Shown here: positions 7,426-16,217 of the stretch, piece by piece
Position numbering within the stretch: position 1 is the stretch's first letter
How the letters are laid out: every line of letters starts with the position of its first letter
Source: Bacteroidales bacterium UBA1180
Lineage (GTDB): Bacteria; Bacteroidota; Bacteroidia; Bacteroidales; Paludibacteraceae
Length of the DNA: 64,000 nt
Direction of reading: 5' to 3'
Assembly: GCA_002310195.1 (NCBI GenBank)
Contig: DBYS01000016.1
Coordinates: 60,074-124,073 of the forward strand
Notes under the pieces: generated by a model
Databases searched by the model: none
What the model saw: the letters and a program-made list of their open reading frames with translations, nothing else
Told to the model about the DNA's origin: nothing
Translations under genes and position numbers: made by a program

Positions 7426-8769
7426 TTATTTATGCAAAGGGAATTTATATGCCAGCCAGCCCATGATCGCGGCTATGACAGCCGGAAAGACGGAGAACAG
7501 GCACCAAATCATCATCTGCACAGACTGCTCGTCGGTGATCGAGACGATCGTTTCGCCGGTGGTCATATCCTGATGTGACACCAGTCCAGCCGCACCGAGC
7601 AGCAAGGCGATCAGACTGCCGGAGATAGCTCCTCCGAACTTCTGTGCCATCGTACCAGACGAGAAGATCAGACCGGTTGAGGATGTGCCGTTTTTCTCGG
7701 TAGCATAGTCCGCCACATCGGCGTACATTGACCAGATCAGCGGGGAGTAGAGACCGACGCCAATAGACGTGAGCACCGCCACAGCCAGCATGAGCCAGAT
7801 ATACGAAGCGTCCATCGGGATGAAGAAGTACGCCACGGAAAACACCAGGCAGATCACCGACGCCCATACGAACGCCATACGCTTGGAGCCCACCCAACGG
7901 GTGAACGCGGGGCTGAGCGCACCGAACACCATACAGGTCACCTCGTTGAAGGCGATGAACACCGTATAGTTGATGATCAGCTTGCCCACGGTAATATCGC
8001 CGCCAAGGCAGTACATGATCATGTAGCCCACCACAGCGTAACGGAAGCCGTTGAAGAAATTGGTGCAGAACGCCACGAGGGTCATATACACCCACGGGCA
8101 GTTGCGCACGAGATCGGCGAACTGCTTGAACTCGAACTTCTCCGCACGTATCGGTTCGTGCCGCTCACGGGTAAGCAGACCGCAAGCGAGGGTCATCATG
8201 GCAGCTATCAGTCCAAACACCGCGCCAACCACAGCGTACTGATGCTGCGCCGAGCCGCCGACCATCCGCTGCACATACGGGAAAGCGATCATCGTGACGA
8301 ACCCCATGGCATAGGCGCCGACCATACGGAAAGCGGAGAACTGGTTCTTCTCATTGTCATCGGTGGTCATCACTCCGAGCAGCGAGCCGTAAGGCACGTT
8401 GACAGCGGTATAGACAGCCATCATCAGCAGATAGAGCGTATAAGCGTAGATGCGCTTGCCCACAGGTCCGAGATCGGGCGTGAACAGCAGCAGGGCGAAG
8501 ATCAGTCCGAACGGTATAGACCCGAAGATCAGCCACGGCCGATAGGTGCCCCAGCGCGAACGGGTGCGGTCAGCCAGACTGCCCATGAGCGGGTCGGTGA
8601 ACACATCGAAGATTCGCGCTGCGAGCATCAACGCCGCCGCGTCGGCAAACGTCAGGCCGAACACATTCGTGAAGTACAGCGGGAAAGCGACTGACATAAT
8701 CTTCCAGGTGATGCCGCCGGAAGCGGCATCACCCAGAGCATAACCTATCTTTTCGCGAAACGGAGCCAT
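7426..8769 (-). CDS. GPH-family sugar:cation symporter (MFS)
   Basis: This 447-residue inner-membrane protein has about 12 hydrophobic segments. The N terminus FREKIGYALGDAASGGITWKI and the early loop DPLMGSLADRTRSRWGTYRPW are hallmarks of the glycoside-pentoside-hexuronide symporters (MelB/XynB type). In this PUL it would carry cellobiose or short cellodextrins from periplasm to cytoplasm. Its ATG overlaps the stop of the upstream lipoprotein gene by one base (TAATG), and GH9 follows after 3 bases. The substrate is inferred from context only. Confidence 0.9.
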   Translation of the reverse strand: MAPFREKIGYALGDAASGGITWKIMSVAFPLYFTNVFGLTFADAAALMLAARIFDVFTDPLMGSLADRTRSRWGTYRPWLIFGSIPFGLIFALLLFTPDLGPVGKRIYAYTLYLLMMAVYTAVNVPYGSLLGVMTTDDNEKNQFSAFRMVGAYAMGFVTMIAFPYVQRMVGGSAQHQYAVVGAVFGLIAAMMTLACGLLTRERHEPIRAEKFEFKQFADLVRNCPWVYMTLVAFCTNFFNGFRYAVVGYMIMYCLGGDITVGKLIINYTVFIAFNEVTCMVFGALSPAFTRWVGSKRMAFVWASVICLVFSVAYFFIPMDASYIWLMLAVAVLTSIGVGLYSPLIWSMYADVADYATEKNGTSSTGLIFSSGTMAQKFGGAISGSLIALLLGAAGLVSHQDMTTGETIVSITDEQSVQMMIWCLFSVFPAVIAAIMGWLAYKFPLHK

Positions 8770-10001
8770 TACTTGTAGGTAATCTTAGTAACATTCAATC
8801 CGAATCCGACAACGGACATTGCACCGGTCTCGTCAACGAGAGCCTTACAAGCATCGGTGTACTCGAACGGATAGGGGTTAGCCTGCGATTCCATCCCGTC
8901 AACCTGCGGCAGCAGGTCACCGTTCCACCACGGCGTAGTAACACGCAAAGCGTGGTATTCTGCATCAATGACGCTGTAGTAAACGAAGATTATAGCACCA
9001 ATAGGCACTGCTGCCATAACGGAAGACTCGACCTTAACCAGATCTGCATCCCAGGCAATATCCACCGAACCACTCCAAATAATGGTCTCGGTGCTAACCT
9101 GCGCAATAACCTCGTAAACCAGACCTGCTTCGGTAACGAACTTAACCTGCGTGCCGTCCTGGTTGAGCATCGACAATGTGTACTTGCCTTCGTCAACAGC
9201 CGGAGCAGTGAACGTAACCGACGAAGCAGTAGCGGTAACAGAGGTGACCACATTCTCGCCCAACTTGACAGAAGCCACGTTCTGCAGGTTCAGGCCCGTG
9301 ATGGTCCATTCCTCACCGGGGATGAACTCGGCATAGCCGTCGAGCACCGTAGCTTCGTTGTAGATATTGAGCACATCGGCACCGTAGAGCTTACCGTCAG
9401 CATCTCTGAGGCGGATATGGTATGCGCCGTTAGGCAGAGCAGGCACAGTAAACGTCAGTGCATCCGCAGTCTGCGAGTCAGGATTGACCTCCATAGCTAT
9501 ATCGATACCGAACAGGTCATTGCACAGGGCAACAGATTTGACCATGTTCATGTTCTGACCGTCGATGGTGACAACCATAGCCGGAGCGGCGTGGCGTCCA
9601 ATAGCGGGAGCGGCTGAGTACGGGTCGTTGTCATAAGGATTGACCACCACCGTACCGGTACGTGTCGTACGTTTGCCGGCATCGGTCACCGCTTCGATAG
9701 TGAGCGCATACGTACCTGCGTAGAAGCACATATTGATCTTCTCGCCCGTATAAACGAGTTCACCGTCGAGGTACCAGTTGATCTTAGTATAAGCCGAAGG
9801 AGTGACGGTAACAGAATCATACAACGGGGTATCCGGGTTAGCCAGTAGGTAGGTAAACGAACCTGTACCGGACTCGTTGTACGGCCGGAGGATCAGCGGC
9901 GCATCGTCCGGCGACTGCGTGTCGAACGGCTCCTGCGGGTTACAGCCGCTGAACACGAACATCGTAGCAAGAGCTGCTATATATAAAAACTTCGTTTTCA
10001 T
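8769..10001 (-). CDS. Surface glycan-binding lipoprotein (SusE-position, PKD and IPT/TIG-like)
   Basis: This 410-residue lipoprotein has lipobox FSGC with Cys20. After the signal come a PKD-like beta-sandwich (about 40-120, with KINWYLDGELVYTGE) and two IPT/TIG-like repeats (about 130-290, with VDGQN-type and PGEEWTITGLNLQNV segments). A distinct C-terminal domain (about 300-410) is presumably the glycan-binding part. Genes at this place directly after susD usually encode surface glycan-binding proteins, which diverge rapidly in sequence. The role is inferred from position and architecture; no binding residues can be named. Confidence 0.75.
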   Translation of the reverse strand: MKTKFLYIAALATMFVFSGCNPQEPFDTQSPDDAPLILRPYNESGTGSFTYLLANPDTPLYDSVTVTPSAYTKINWYLDGELVYTGEKINMCFYAGTYALTIEAVTDAGKRTTRTGTVVVNPYDNDPYSAAPAIGRHAAPAMVVTIDGQNMNMVKSVALCNDLFGIDIAMEVNPDSQTADALTFTVPALPNGAYHIRLRDADGKLYGADVLNIYNEATVLDGYAEFIPGEEWTITGLNLQNVASVKLGENVVTSVTATASSVTFTAPAVDEGKYTLSMLNQDGTQVKFVTEAGLVYEVIAQVSTETIIWSGSVDIAWDADLVKVESSVMAAVPIGAIIFVYYSVIDAEYHALRVTTPWWNGDLLPQVDGMESQANPYPFEYTDACKALVDETGAMSVVGFGLNVTKITYK

Positions 10002-10002
10002 A

Positions 10003-10040
10003 ATATTTCAAATTTCAAATTTATGGTTTCAAATTTCCAA
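10003..10040 (-). repeat. AAATTTGAAA-type intergenic repeat
   Basis: The susD to binding-lipoprotein gap holds three copies of TTTCAAATTT-like sequence (plus strand), related to the tail of the repeat inside the GH9 gene. No hairpin or terminator is evident. Confidence 0.5.
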
Positions 10041-10053
10041 TAGCCGCAGGGCG

Positions 10054-11736
10054 TTATTTCACATCCCACCAGAGGCGAGCGTGCCATGAGTAATCACCTA
10101 CCCGATCTTTAGCCTCCTGATAAGCATCCTTGCTGTAGGTCTCCTCCTTGATAGGATAGCACAGGCGTACGGGGATGTCCGCTCCGTCGATGAGCGGGTT
10201 CTTGGTGTTCGGTGCCTGGAGCTTAGGATAGTCCGCACGACGTACGTTTGCCCACGCCTCAGCAGGGTTGTGGAAATGCAGAATCCAAGCCTGGGTGTTG
10301 ATCTGACTCTTCTGCTGTTCTGCCACTGCGCCGAAGGCTACAGAGGTCTCAGCGATGTACGCAGCGAACTCGGCGTCGGTAACAACGGAGCAGCCGTAGT
10401 AAGTAGCCAGGAGGTCCATGGCGGCACGGATACCGCTCTCATAGAAATCCTTGGCATTGTCGGCCGTCCATCCCAACACAGCAGCCTCAGCACGCAGGAA
10501 GCATACCTCAGCGTAAGTCATCAGAATGCCAGGGTTATCAGAACGCAGGAAATTGCCGGCGAGCTTAGGCATCAACCAACGGGGATTGGAACCCGGGTTG
10601 TAGTCAGGATGTGCGGCCTGGATCTCGGCAATCTGCGTAGCCAGCGGGCTGCCGAGTATGTCGGTGTACGAAGGCCAGTTGTCCCAGGAGAACTCACCCG
10701 GAGCGATCATGTAGATGACATCGGCCGACGGGTTGGCAGCTTGCGTAGCCAGCACGGCGTCAGTGACGTCAATACGTCCGTCACCGGTAGAGATAGACAT
10801 AAAGTCGTCGATATAGAACCGGCAGAGACGTGTAGTACGTGGGTCGTTATTCTTGTAGAGCTGCTCCCAGAAGGTCTGGCAGAGGTACGAGGGGTTATTG
10901 GCAGGGTCGTTGCCATAGAAATACTTAGCCATAGCATTGCCACGGATATCCCTGTAAGCCTCCTGACCGAAGCTGTAGCTGACATTCATGTGCTTGATGC
11001 ACGCATCGTCCGTACCGCTCACCATCACACCATCCTCCAGTGCTGCAACGAACTCGGTCTTAGCCAGATCGGGCAACACGTCGGACAGACGCATAGCATA
11101 ACGCAGACGCAACGAGTTGGCGAATGTAATCCACTCGGCGATATTACCACCGAACAGCGGATCGCTGGTGATTGCCTTGGCGTTGATGTCGAACAGACCG
11201 GCAGCTTCCTTCAACTCGCTGAAGAAGAAGCGGTAAAGATCCTCCTGCTTGTCGTATTTCGGCTTGGAGTTACCGGTGATGTAACCCAGACCTGCCTCGG
11301 TGAACGGTATATCGCCGTAATAATCCGTCAGCAGTGCGCCAACATATACGCGGAAGATACGCAGCGCAGCGTAAACGTTCACCTGCGTGCCATCGTCCTT
11401 GGTAGCCTCGATGGCATCCGTGAGGTTACGCATAGCACCCGGGTAGAGATTGTTCCAGGGACGGGACATCTCGTTGTCGTCCATACGATGCTGGCCGCCG
11501 TAGTTAGTAGTGTTCCAGCAACCCATGAGGTGCTGCGTGAACGCGTACGTATAGAGTCGATGAACATCGACATAGTTCATATCGCCGTAGATCTGCAACT
11601 CAGCATAAGAGAGCTGCGACGACGGGTTAACGTGATCCGCTTTGGTGGGATCAGTATTGATCTCCTCGTAAATCTCGTCAGAGCAAGAAGCGAGAACAGC
11701 CGCAAAAGCGAGCAGTATAAATAATTTCTTTTTCAT
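10054..11736 (-). CDS. SusD/RagB-like outer-membrane lipoprotein (PUL 1)
   Basis: This 560-residue SusD family lipoprotein has signal sequence and lipobox LASC with Cys18. The early tetratricopeptide-like helices and the motif YYGDIPFTEAG near residue 140 are typical of the SusD_2 branch. SusD proteins sit on top of the SusC barrel and gate oligosaccharide import. It follows susC by 21 bases in the operon that includes GH94, GH5 and GH9 genes, so the ligand is probably a beta-glucan or cello-oligosaccharide. Confidence 0.94.
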   Translation of the reverse strand: MKKKLFILLAFAAVLASCSDEIYEEINTDPTKADHVNPSSQLSYAELQIYGDMNYVDVHRLYTYAFTQHLMGCWNTTNYGGQHRMDDNEMSRPWNNLYPGAMRNLTDAIEATKDDGTQVNVYAALRIFRVYVGALLTDYYGDIPFTEAGLGYITGNSKPKYDKQEDLYRFFFSELKEAAGLFDINAKAITSDPLFGGNIAEWITFANSLRLRYAMRLSDVLPDLAKTEFVAALEDGVMVSGTDDACIKHMNVSYSFGQEAYRDIRGNAMAKYFYGNDPANNPSYLCQTFWEQLYKNNDPRTTRLCRFYIDDFMSISTGDGRIDVTDAVLATQAANPSADVIYMIAPGEFSWDNWPSYTDILGSPLATQIAEIQAAHPDYNPGSNPRWLMPKLAGNFLRSDNPGILMTYAEVCFLRAEAAVLGWTADNAKDFYESGIRAAMDLLATYYGCSVVTDAEFAAYIAETSVAFGAVAEQQKSQINTQAWILHFHNPAEAWANVRRADYPKLQAPNTKNPLIDGADIPVRLCYPIKEETYSKDAYQEAKDRVGDYSWHARLWWDVK

Positions 11737-11757
11737 AATAGTGACAGATTTACAATA

Positions 11758-14700
11758 TTAGAATTTGAGATTGAAGTTTAGACCGTAGCTACGACGGCTC
11801 GGCAGCGAACCGTACTCCAAGCCAAGGCCGGATGTATTGTACTGTGCATCGGGGTCGATATCCTTGATGTTCTTCCACACGATGAAGGGGTTACGAGCCA
11901 CGAAACTGATGCTCACGTTCTTGAGCACTCCCCCCTTGTCGAGCCACTCCTTGGGGAAGGTAACGCCAAAGGTAAGTTCGCGGCACTTGATGTACGAGTT
12001 GTCGTAGATGAACAGTTCCGGCGACTTACGCGACACTTCCATCCAGTAATCTTCGGGGTTGATGTAGATGTCGTTTTCGCGATATGTACCGTCGCCATTG
12101 TCGATGACGCCGTCAACGAGGTAACCGCCTGTAGCGACCCATCCGCTGGTAACGCCTGCAGCCTTGCGCGCCTCCTCGGAAGCATACCACTCGGCACGTC
12201 CAGCCAGGGTCTCGATAGCCTTACCGGTCTCATACGACGAGCGCTCGGACATCGAGAAGATATCAGCACCGACCTTAACGTCGAACAATGCGGTAAGGGT
12301 AAACATCTTATAGCGGAGCGTAGTGTTCAGACCACCGGTCCACTTCCATTGTGCATTGCCGAGCACTTTGTTCTCCGTAGTAAACGCAGGCAGACCGGTC
12401 AAGCCGTCAACGATAACACGTCCGTCGTCGGTGCGCGCGAGCGCCGGGCCGCAGATGGCACCGTACTCCTCACCCTCGCGAGCGGAAACATATACATTAC
12501 ACCAGGTAGCCTTAGCCAACTCGAGCTCGGTCGTTCCCTCGGTAAGAGAAAGCACCTTGTTGGTGTTCTTCGACCAGTTGATGTTCAAGTCCCAACTGAA
12601 ATCTTTCGTTTGCACAAGGCGCGAACCGAAGGTAATCTCAAAACCTTGGTTAAGGATCTCACCGGCGTTGATCATACGGTACTCGTAGCCGCTGGTAGGC
12701 GATGTAGCCATACCGATGATCTGATCGCGTGACTTCTGGTGATAGAACGTGAAGTCGAGGCTGATACGGCTGTTGCACCACTTGGTTTCAAAACCTGTCT
12801 CGATCGAACGGGTACGTGTCGGTTTGAGGTCGGCGTTCGGCACTGTATTGCCATACACCGAACCGATGGTGTAACCCGGATAACCGAACTGCGACTTGGC
12901 ATAACGCAGGCTGAGTTGGTACGGATCGGTATCGCTACCTACCTCTGCCCAGCTCAAGCGAACCTTACCGTAAGGCAGCACCTTGCGGTTGCCCTTGATG
13001 AGCTCGGAGAATACAAATGAACCGCTGACCGAAGGATAGACGTACAGGTTCTTGCCGCTAGCAAGGGTCGAAGACTTATCGCCACGAACTGTAGCATCCA
13101 AGTACAACATGTGACGCCAACCGAGGTTAACCGAACCGAAGACGGAAACGATACGTTTGTTGTAGGTCGATTCCTCAACCGATTGCTCCTCGAAGCTCGA
13201 CATAGCCACGACCTCGCGGATACCCATGTCCGTGCCGGTATTGACCGTTGTAGCGTTGTGTACGTTGTAGATGTTAGCACCGGCAGTGGCGGTGAAGTCG
13301 AAGTCACCCCAGTTGTCGTTGTATATACCGAGGAACTCGGCATTGATCATGCGATTGTTGAAATACATATTCTGCAAGCGTCCGGACTCGTAACCCGGAG
13401 TAGTCGGGTACTTGAAATCCGAGAACTCAAAGCGGTTGAGCTCGGCACCTACCGTAGCCTGAATCTTCAACTGCGGGATGATATTGTACACGATCTTGCC
13501 GTTCATACGGAGCAGATCCTTGTAGGACTGGTTCTTGTTTTTGTTAATATCCCAGTACGGGTTGACATTGTACGGGTCCATACCATTCCAGTTCTGGTAC
13601 TCGCCTTCGGCCGTCTCGTAGTTTCTCAACCACTCCTGATTGTAGGTTGTAGCGAGCGTCATAAGGTTTTTGCCAACGTTCGATTTGTCGTCACCCAGAG
13701 CGGGACGGTTGGTTACATCCTCGTGGGTGAAGTTAGCCGTGAAATCCAGGTCAACCGGTCCGAGGCTCGTGTTGGCACGCAGGTTCAGCGTGTTACGGCT
13801 CATTTTCGAGTTAGGCAGGATATCCTTGTTACGCATATCGGTGTAAGCGAAGCGGATACCCGTGCGGCCAGTGTTCATCGATACGACAGCCGTGTTCGTA
13901 GCAGTAAGGCCGAGTTGGAAGAAGTTAGCCGTATTGTTCGGAATGATTTGGAACGGATGTTCCTGGCCGTCGAAGTAACGAAGCATCAAGCCATTGTCAG
14001 CCTTGGGTCCCCAGGACTTGTTGGTATTGCTTACGGCATCGATATTGTACTGGCCGTCGGAACCCATACCATACACTTGCTGTACATTGTCCCATTTGCT
14101 AAGTTGGGAATCGAAGGTAAGCGTACCGTTGTACTCGACCGACCACTTGGCATCGCCTGTATCGGCTTTCTTGGTAGTGATGAGGATCACGCCGTGACTG
14201 GCTCGGCTACCGTAGAGTGCAGCAGCAGCCGGACCCTTGAGGACAGACATCGACTCGATATCATCCGGGTTGATGGCAGATATACCGTCACCGAGGTCGT
14301 AACCTCCTTCCGTGCCGGCCGAACCGAAGTTCGTATTATCCATAGGCACACCGTCGATCACGTAGAGCGGCTGGTTGTTGCCGGTCATCTCCGTTGTACC
14401 ACGTAGCATGACGCGCGTAGAACCGGCAGGGCCACCGGCCGTACCTTGTACAACCAAACCGGCCACACGTCCTGCGAGCGAGTTGGCCACATTGGTCTCC
14501 TTGGCTTTGGTGAGATCTTCGCCCTTCACCTCGCCCACTTCGTAACCAAGCGCTTTGCGGTCACGCTTGATACCCATGGCGGTAACAACCACCTCGGAGA
14601 GCACTTCGGTGTCCTCAGACATCGTTACGTTGATAACATTGCTCGTAACGGCAATCGTCTGAGCACTGTAACCCATGTACGAGAACTCCAGTTCGTCACC

Positions 14701-14910
14701 GATATTCGCCTGGATGGAATACTGTCCGTCCATGTCGGTAATCGTACCACGGGTGGTTCCTTTGACGAGCACACTGGCGCCGATGAGCGGACCATCGGCA
14801 TCCCCAACAACGCCCGTCACAATGTTTTGTGCAAATGCCCAACCCGTAGAACTGATGATCAACGCTACGAGCAGGAGCGCACGCTTGCACTGTTTAAGTG
14901 AGTGTCTCAT
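11758..14910 (-). CDS. SusC/RagA TonB-dependent outer-membrane transporter (PUL 1)
   Basis: This 1050-residue TonB-dependent receptor has a signal peptide (cleavage near WAFAQ, residue 27), an N-terminal carboxypeptidase-regulatory-like domain (about 30-105, with GPLIGASVLVKGT and YSIQANIGDELEFSYMGY), the plug domain (about 115-230, with LYVIDGVPMDN and VLKGPAAAALYGSRASHG) and a 22-strand barrel ending in LNFNLKF. It imports oligosaccharides across the outer membrane with TonB energy, paired with the SusD encoded next. It lies 28 bases after the GH5 gene. Its length is normal for SusC. Confidence 0.96.
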   Translation of the reverse strand: MRHSLKQCKRALLLVALIISSTGWAFAQNIVTGVVGDADGPLIGASVLVKGTTRGTITDMDGQYSIQANIGDELEFSYMGYSAQTIAVTSNVINVTMSEDTEVLSEVVVTAMGIKRDRKALGYEVGEVKGEDLTKAKETNVANSLAGRVAGLVVQGTAGGPAGSTRVMLRGTTEMTGNNQPLYVIDGVPMDNTNFGSAGTEGGYDLGDGISAINPDDIESMSVLKGPAAAALYGSRASHGVILITTKKADTGDAKWSVEYNGTLTFDSQLSKWDNVQQVYGMGSDGQYNIDAVSNTNKSWGPKADNGLMLRYFDGQEHPFQIIPNNTANFFQLGLTATNTAVVSMNTGRTGIRFAYTDMRNKDILPNSKMSRNTLNLRANTSLGPVDLDFTANFTHEDVTNRPALGDDKSNVGKNLMTLATTYNQEWLRNYETAEGEYQNWNGMDPYNVNPYWDINKNKNQSYKDLLRMNGKIVYNIIPQLKIQATVGAELNRFEFSDFKYPTTPGYESGRLQNMYFNNRMINAEFLGIYNDNWGDFDFTATAGANIYNVHNATTVNTGTDMGIREVVAMSSFEEQSVEESTYNKRIVSVFGSVNLGWRHMLYLDATVRGDKSSTLASGKNLYVYPSVSGSFVFSELIKGNRKVLPYGKVRLSWAEVGSDTDPYQLSLRYAKSQFGYPGYTIGSVYGNTVPNADLKPTRTRSIETGFETKWCNSRISLDFTFYHQKSRDQIIGMATSPTSGYEYRMINAGEILNQGFEITFGSRLVQTKDFSWDLNINWSKNTNKVLSLTEGTTELELAKATWCNVYVSAREGEEYGAICGPALARTDDGRVIVDGLTGLPAFTTENKVLGNAQWKWTGGLNTTLRYKMFTLTALFDVKVGADIFSMSERSSYETGKAIETLAGRAEWYASEEARKAAGVTSGWVATGGYLVDGVIDNGDGTYRENDIYINPEDYWMEVSRKSPELFIYDNSYIKCRELTFGVTFPKEWLDKGGVLKNVSISFVARNPFIVWKNIKDIDPDAQYNTSGLGLEYGSLPSRRSYGLNFNLKF

Positions 14911-14938
14911 GCTTAATTGATTTTATGTTGAGTTATTA

Positions 14939-16186
14939 TTATTTGCGAGAGGATTCGGGCGCTGAATCGTAGATCGATTGCAGCGTGTAGTTCGGGTCGT
15001 TGTTCTCCCACGAGTCAATCATCGCCCGTACGGCCTGTTCGCCATTGCCGATGAACCGTCCTGTAGCATGATCAATCACACCGAAGCCGTCGTTGCCGGC
15101 TTTGCTATTGCCATTATCCCAATACAGGGCAGATATACGGCGGTCGCGCATAGCCTTGCATATATAGCGGAAGTAATAGAGCCGGAACTCCTCGTCGGCC
15201 TTGCTTGCACGACGCACTGCGCCGAACTCGCCGAAATACACAGGTACACCGCGGCGGATATACATGTTGAACAGGCGGTTGAGCATACCTACGTATGCCT
15301 CCTCACCTACTCCGGGCACGACATCTTTGCCGGTGTGTCCCCACTCGTTGTACTTAGCCGAACCGGCATAATCCCACGGATCGTAACTGTGTACAGCCAC
15401 CATCAGGCGGTTGGGTACAACATCTTCGGGCAGGACGAGATTCTCGACCGTTAGATCGGGGTTACATACGTAGCCCGGCACGCCGATGTAGCGTGTCTCG
15501 TTCTTGCCACCGGCAGCGCGGATAGCATCGACGCATACCTGGTTCCACTCGTTGAGCACGCGGTATTGTGCGCCACCGTCCCTGCGGTTGTTGCCATTGC
15601 CCCAGTCGCCGTCCTGTATCTCGTTGAGCGTCTCGAACACAAGCCACTCGCCATCGTTGGCAAAGCGCTTGCCGATCTGCAACCAGATCATGGTCAGTTC
15701 CTGCTTGATGAGCTGATTGCGCTCTTCGCTGGCAACAGCAGCCGGCAGATCGAGCCAATGGGAGCCCTTGCTGGGCGTGTCAGCCGCACCAAAACCGTCG
15801 TGGTGGATATTGATGATCACGATGAGTCCGGCCTTGTGGGCCATATGAACGAGTTCGTCGACACGATCCAACCAGCCGCGCTCGATAGCGTACGTAGGAG
15901 CATTGCCGATGTGTCCCATCCATGTTACAGGGATACGCACCGAACGGAAGCCGGCCTTAGCCAAACCGTTGAAGGTCTGCTGCGTAGCCGCTTTGTTGCC
16001 CCAGCCAGTCTCGTACGAACAGCCGTCATAGTGGGCGTCCATCTGATTGCCAAGGTTCCAGCCGATGCCCATCGACATGCCGAACTGAACGGCCTCGTTG
16101 TCCATCGGACGCCGTTTCTTCTCCTGTGCATTGCAAGCAGTAAGAACTACAAGCAAAGCAACAAATAATGCTGATAATTTCTTCAT
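14939..16186 (-). CDS. Glycoside hydrolase family 5 lipoprotein (endo-beta-glucanase type)
   Basis: This 415-residue GH5 enzyme has lipobox LTAC (Cys18). The TIM barrel begins with GWNLGNQMDAH (about 42-52). NIHHD at 126-130 carries conserved histidines, the acid/base is Glu189 in FETLNEIQD, and the nucleophile is Glu320 in YFGEFGA. The N-terminal signature and NE motif resemble GH5 cellulases (subfamily 4 or near it), which cut beta-1,4-glucans, xyloglucan or mixed-linkage glucan by retention. As a lipoprotein in a SusCD operon it is likely exposed on the cell surface and starts polymer breakdown. The exact polymer is not decided by the sequence. Confidence 0.93.
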   Translation of the reverse strand: MKKLSALFVALLVVLTACNAQEKKRRPMDNEAVQFGMSMGIGWNLGNQMDAHYDGCSYETGWGNKAATQQTFNGLAKAGFRSVRIPVTWMGHIGNAPTYAIERGWLDRVDELVHMAHKAGLIVIINIHHDGFGAADTPSKGSHWLDLPAAVASEERNQLIKQELTMIWLQIGKRFANDGEWLVFETLNEIQDGDWGNGNNRRDGGAQYRVLNEWNQVCVDAIRAAGGKNETRYIGVPGYVCNPDLTVENLVLPEDVVPNRLMVAVHSYDPWDYAGSAKYNEWGHTGKDVVPGVGEEAYVGMLNRLFNMYIRRGVPVYFGEFGAVRRASKADEEFRLYYFRYICKAMRDRRISALYWDNGNSKAGNDGFGVIDHATGRFIGNGEQAVRAMIDSWENNDPNYTLQSIYDSAPESSRK

Positions 16187-16217
16187 GGCATTAATATAAT
16201 ATTTTTAGAGTTTTACC

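Noticed and set aside
10270..11724. Long open frame (484 codons) opposite susD
   Set aside because: Same reasoning: antisense to a clear SusD gene, no start region or domain of its own.
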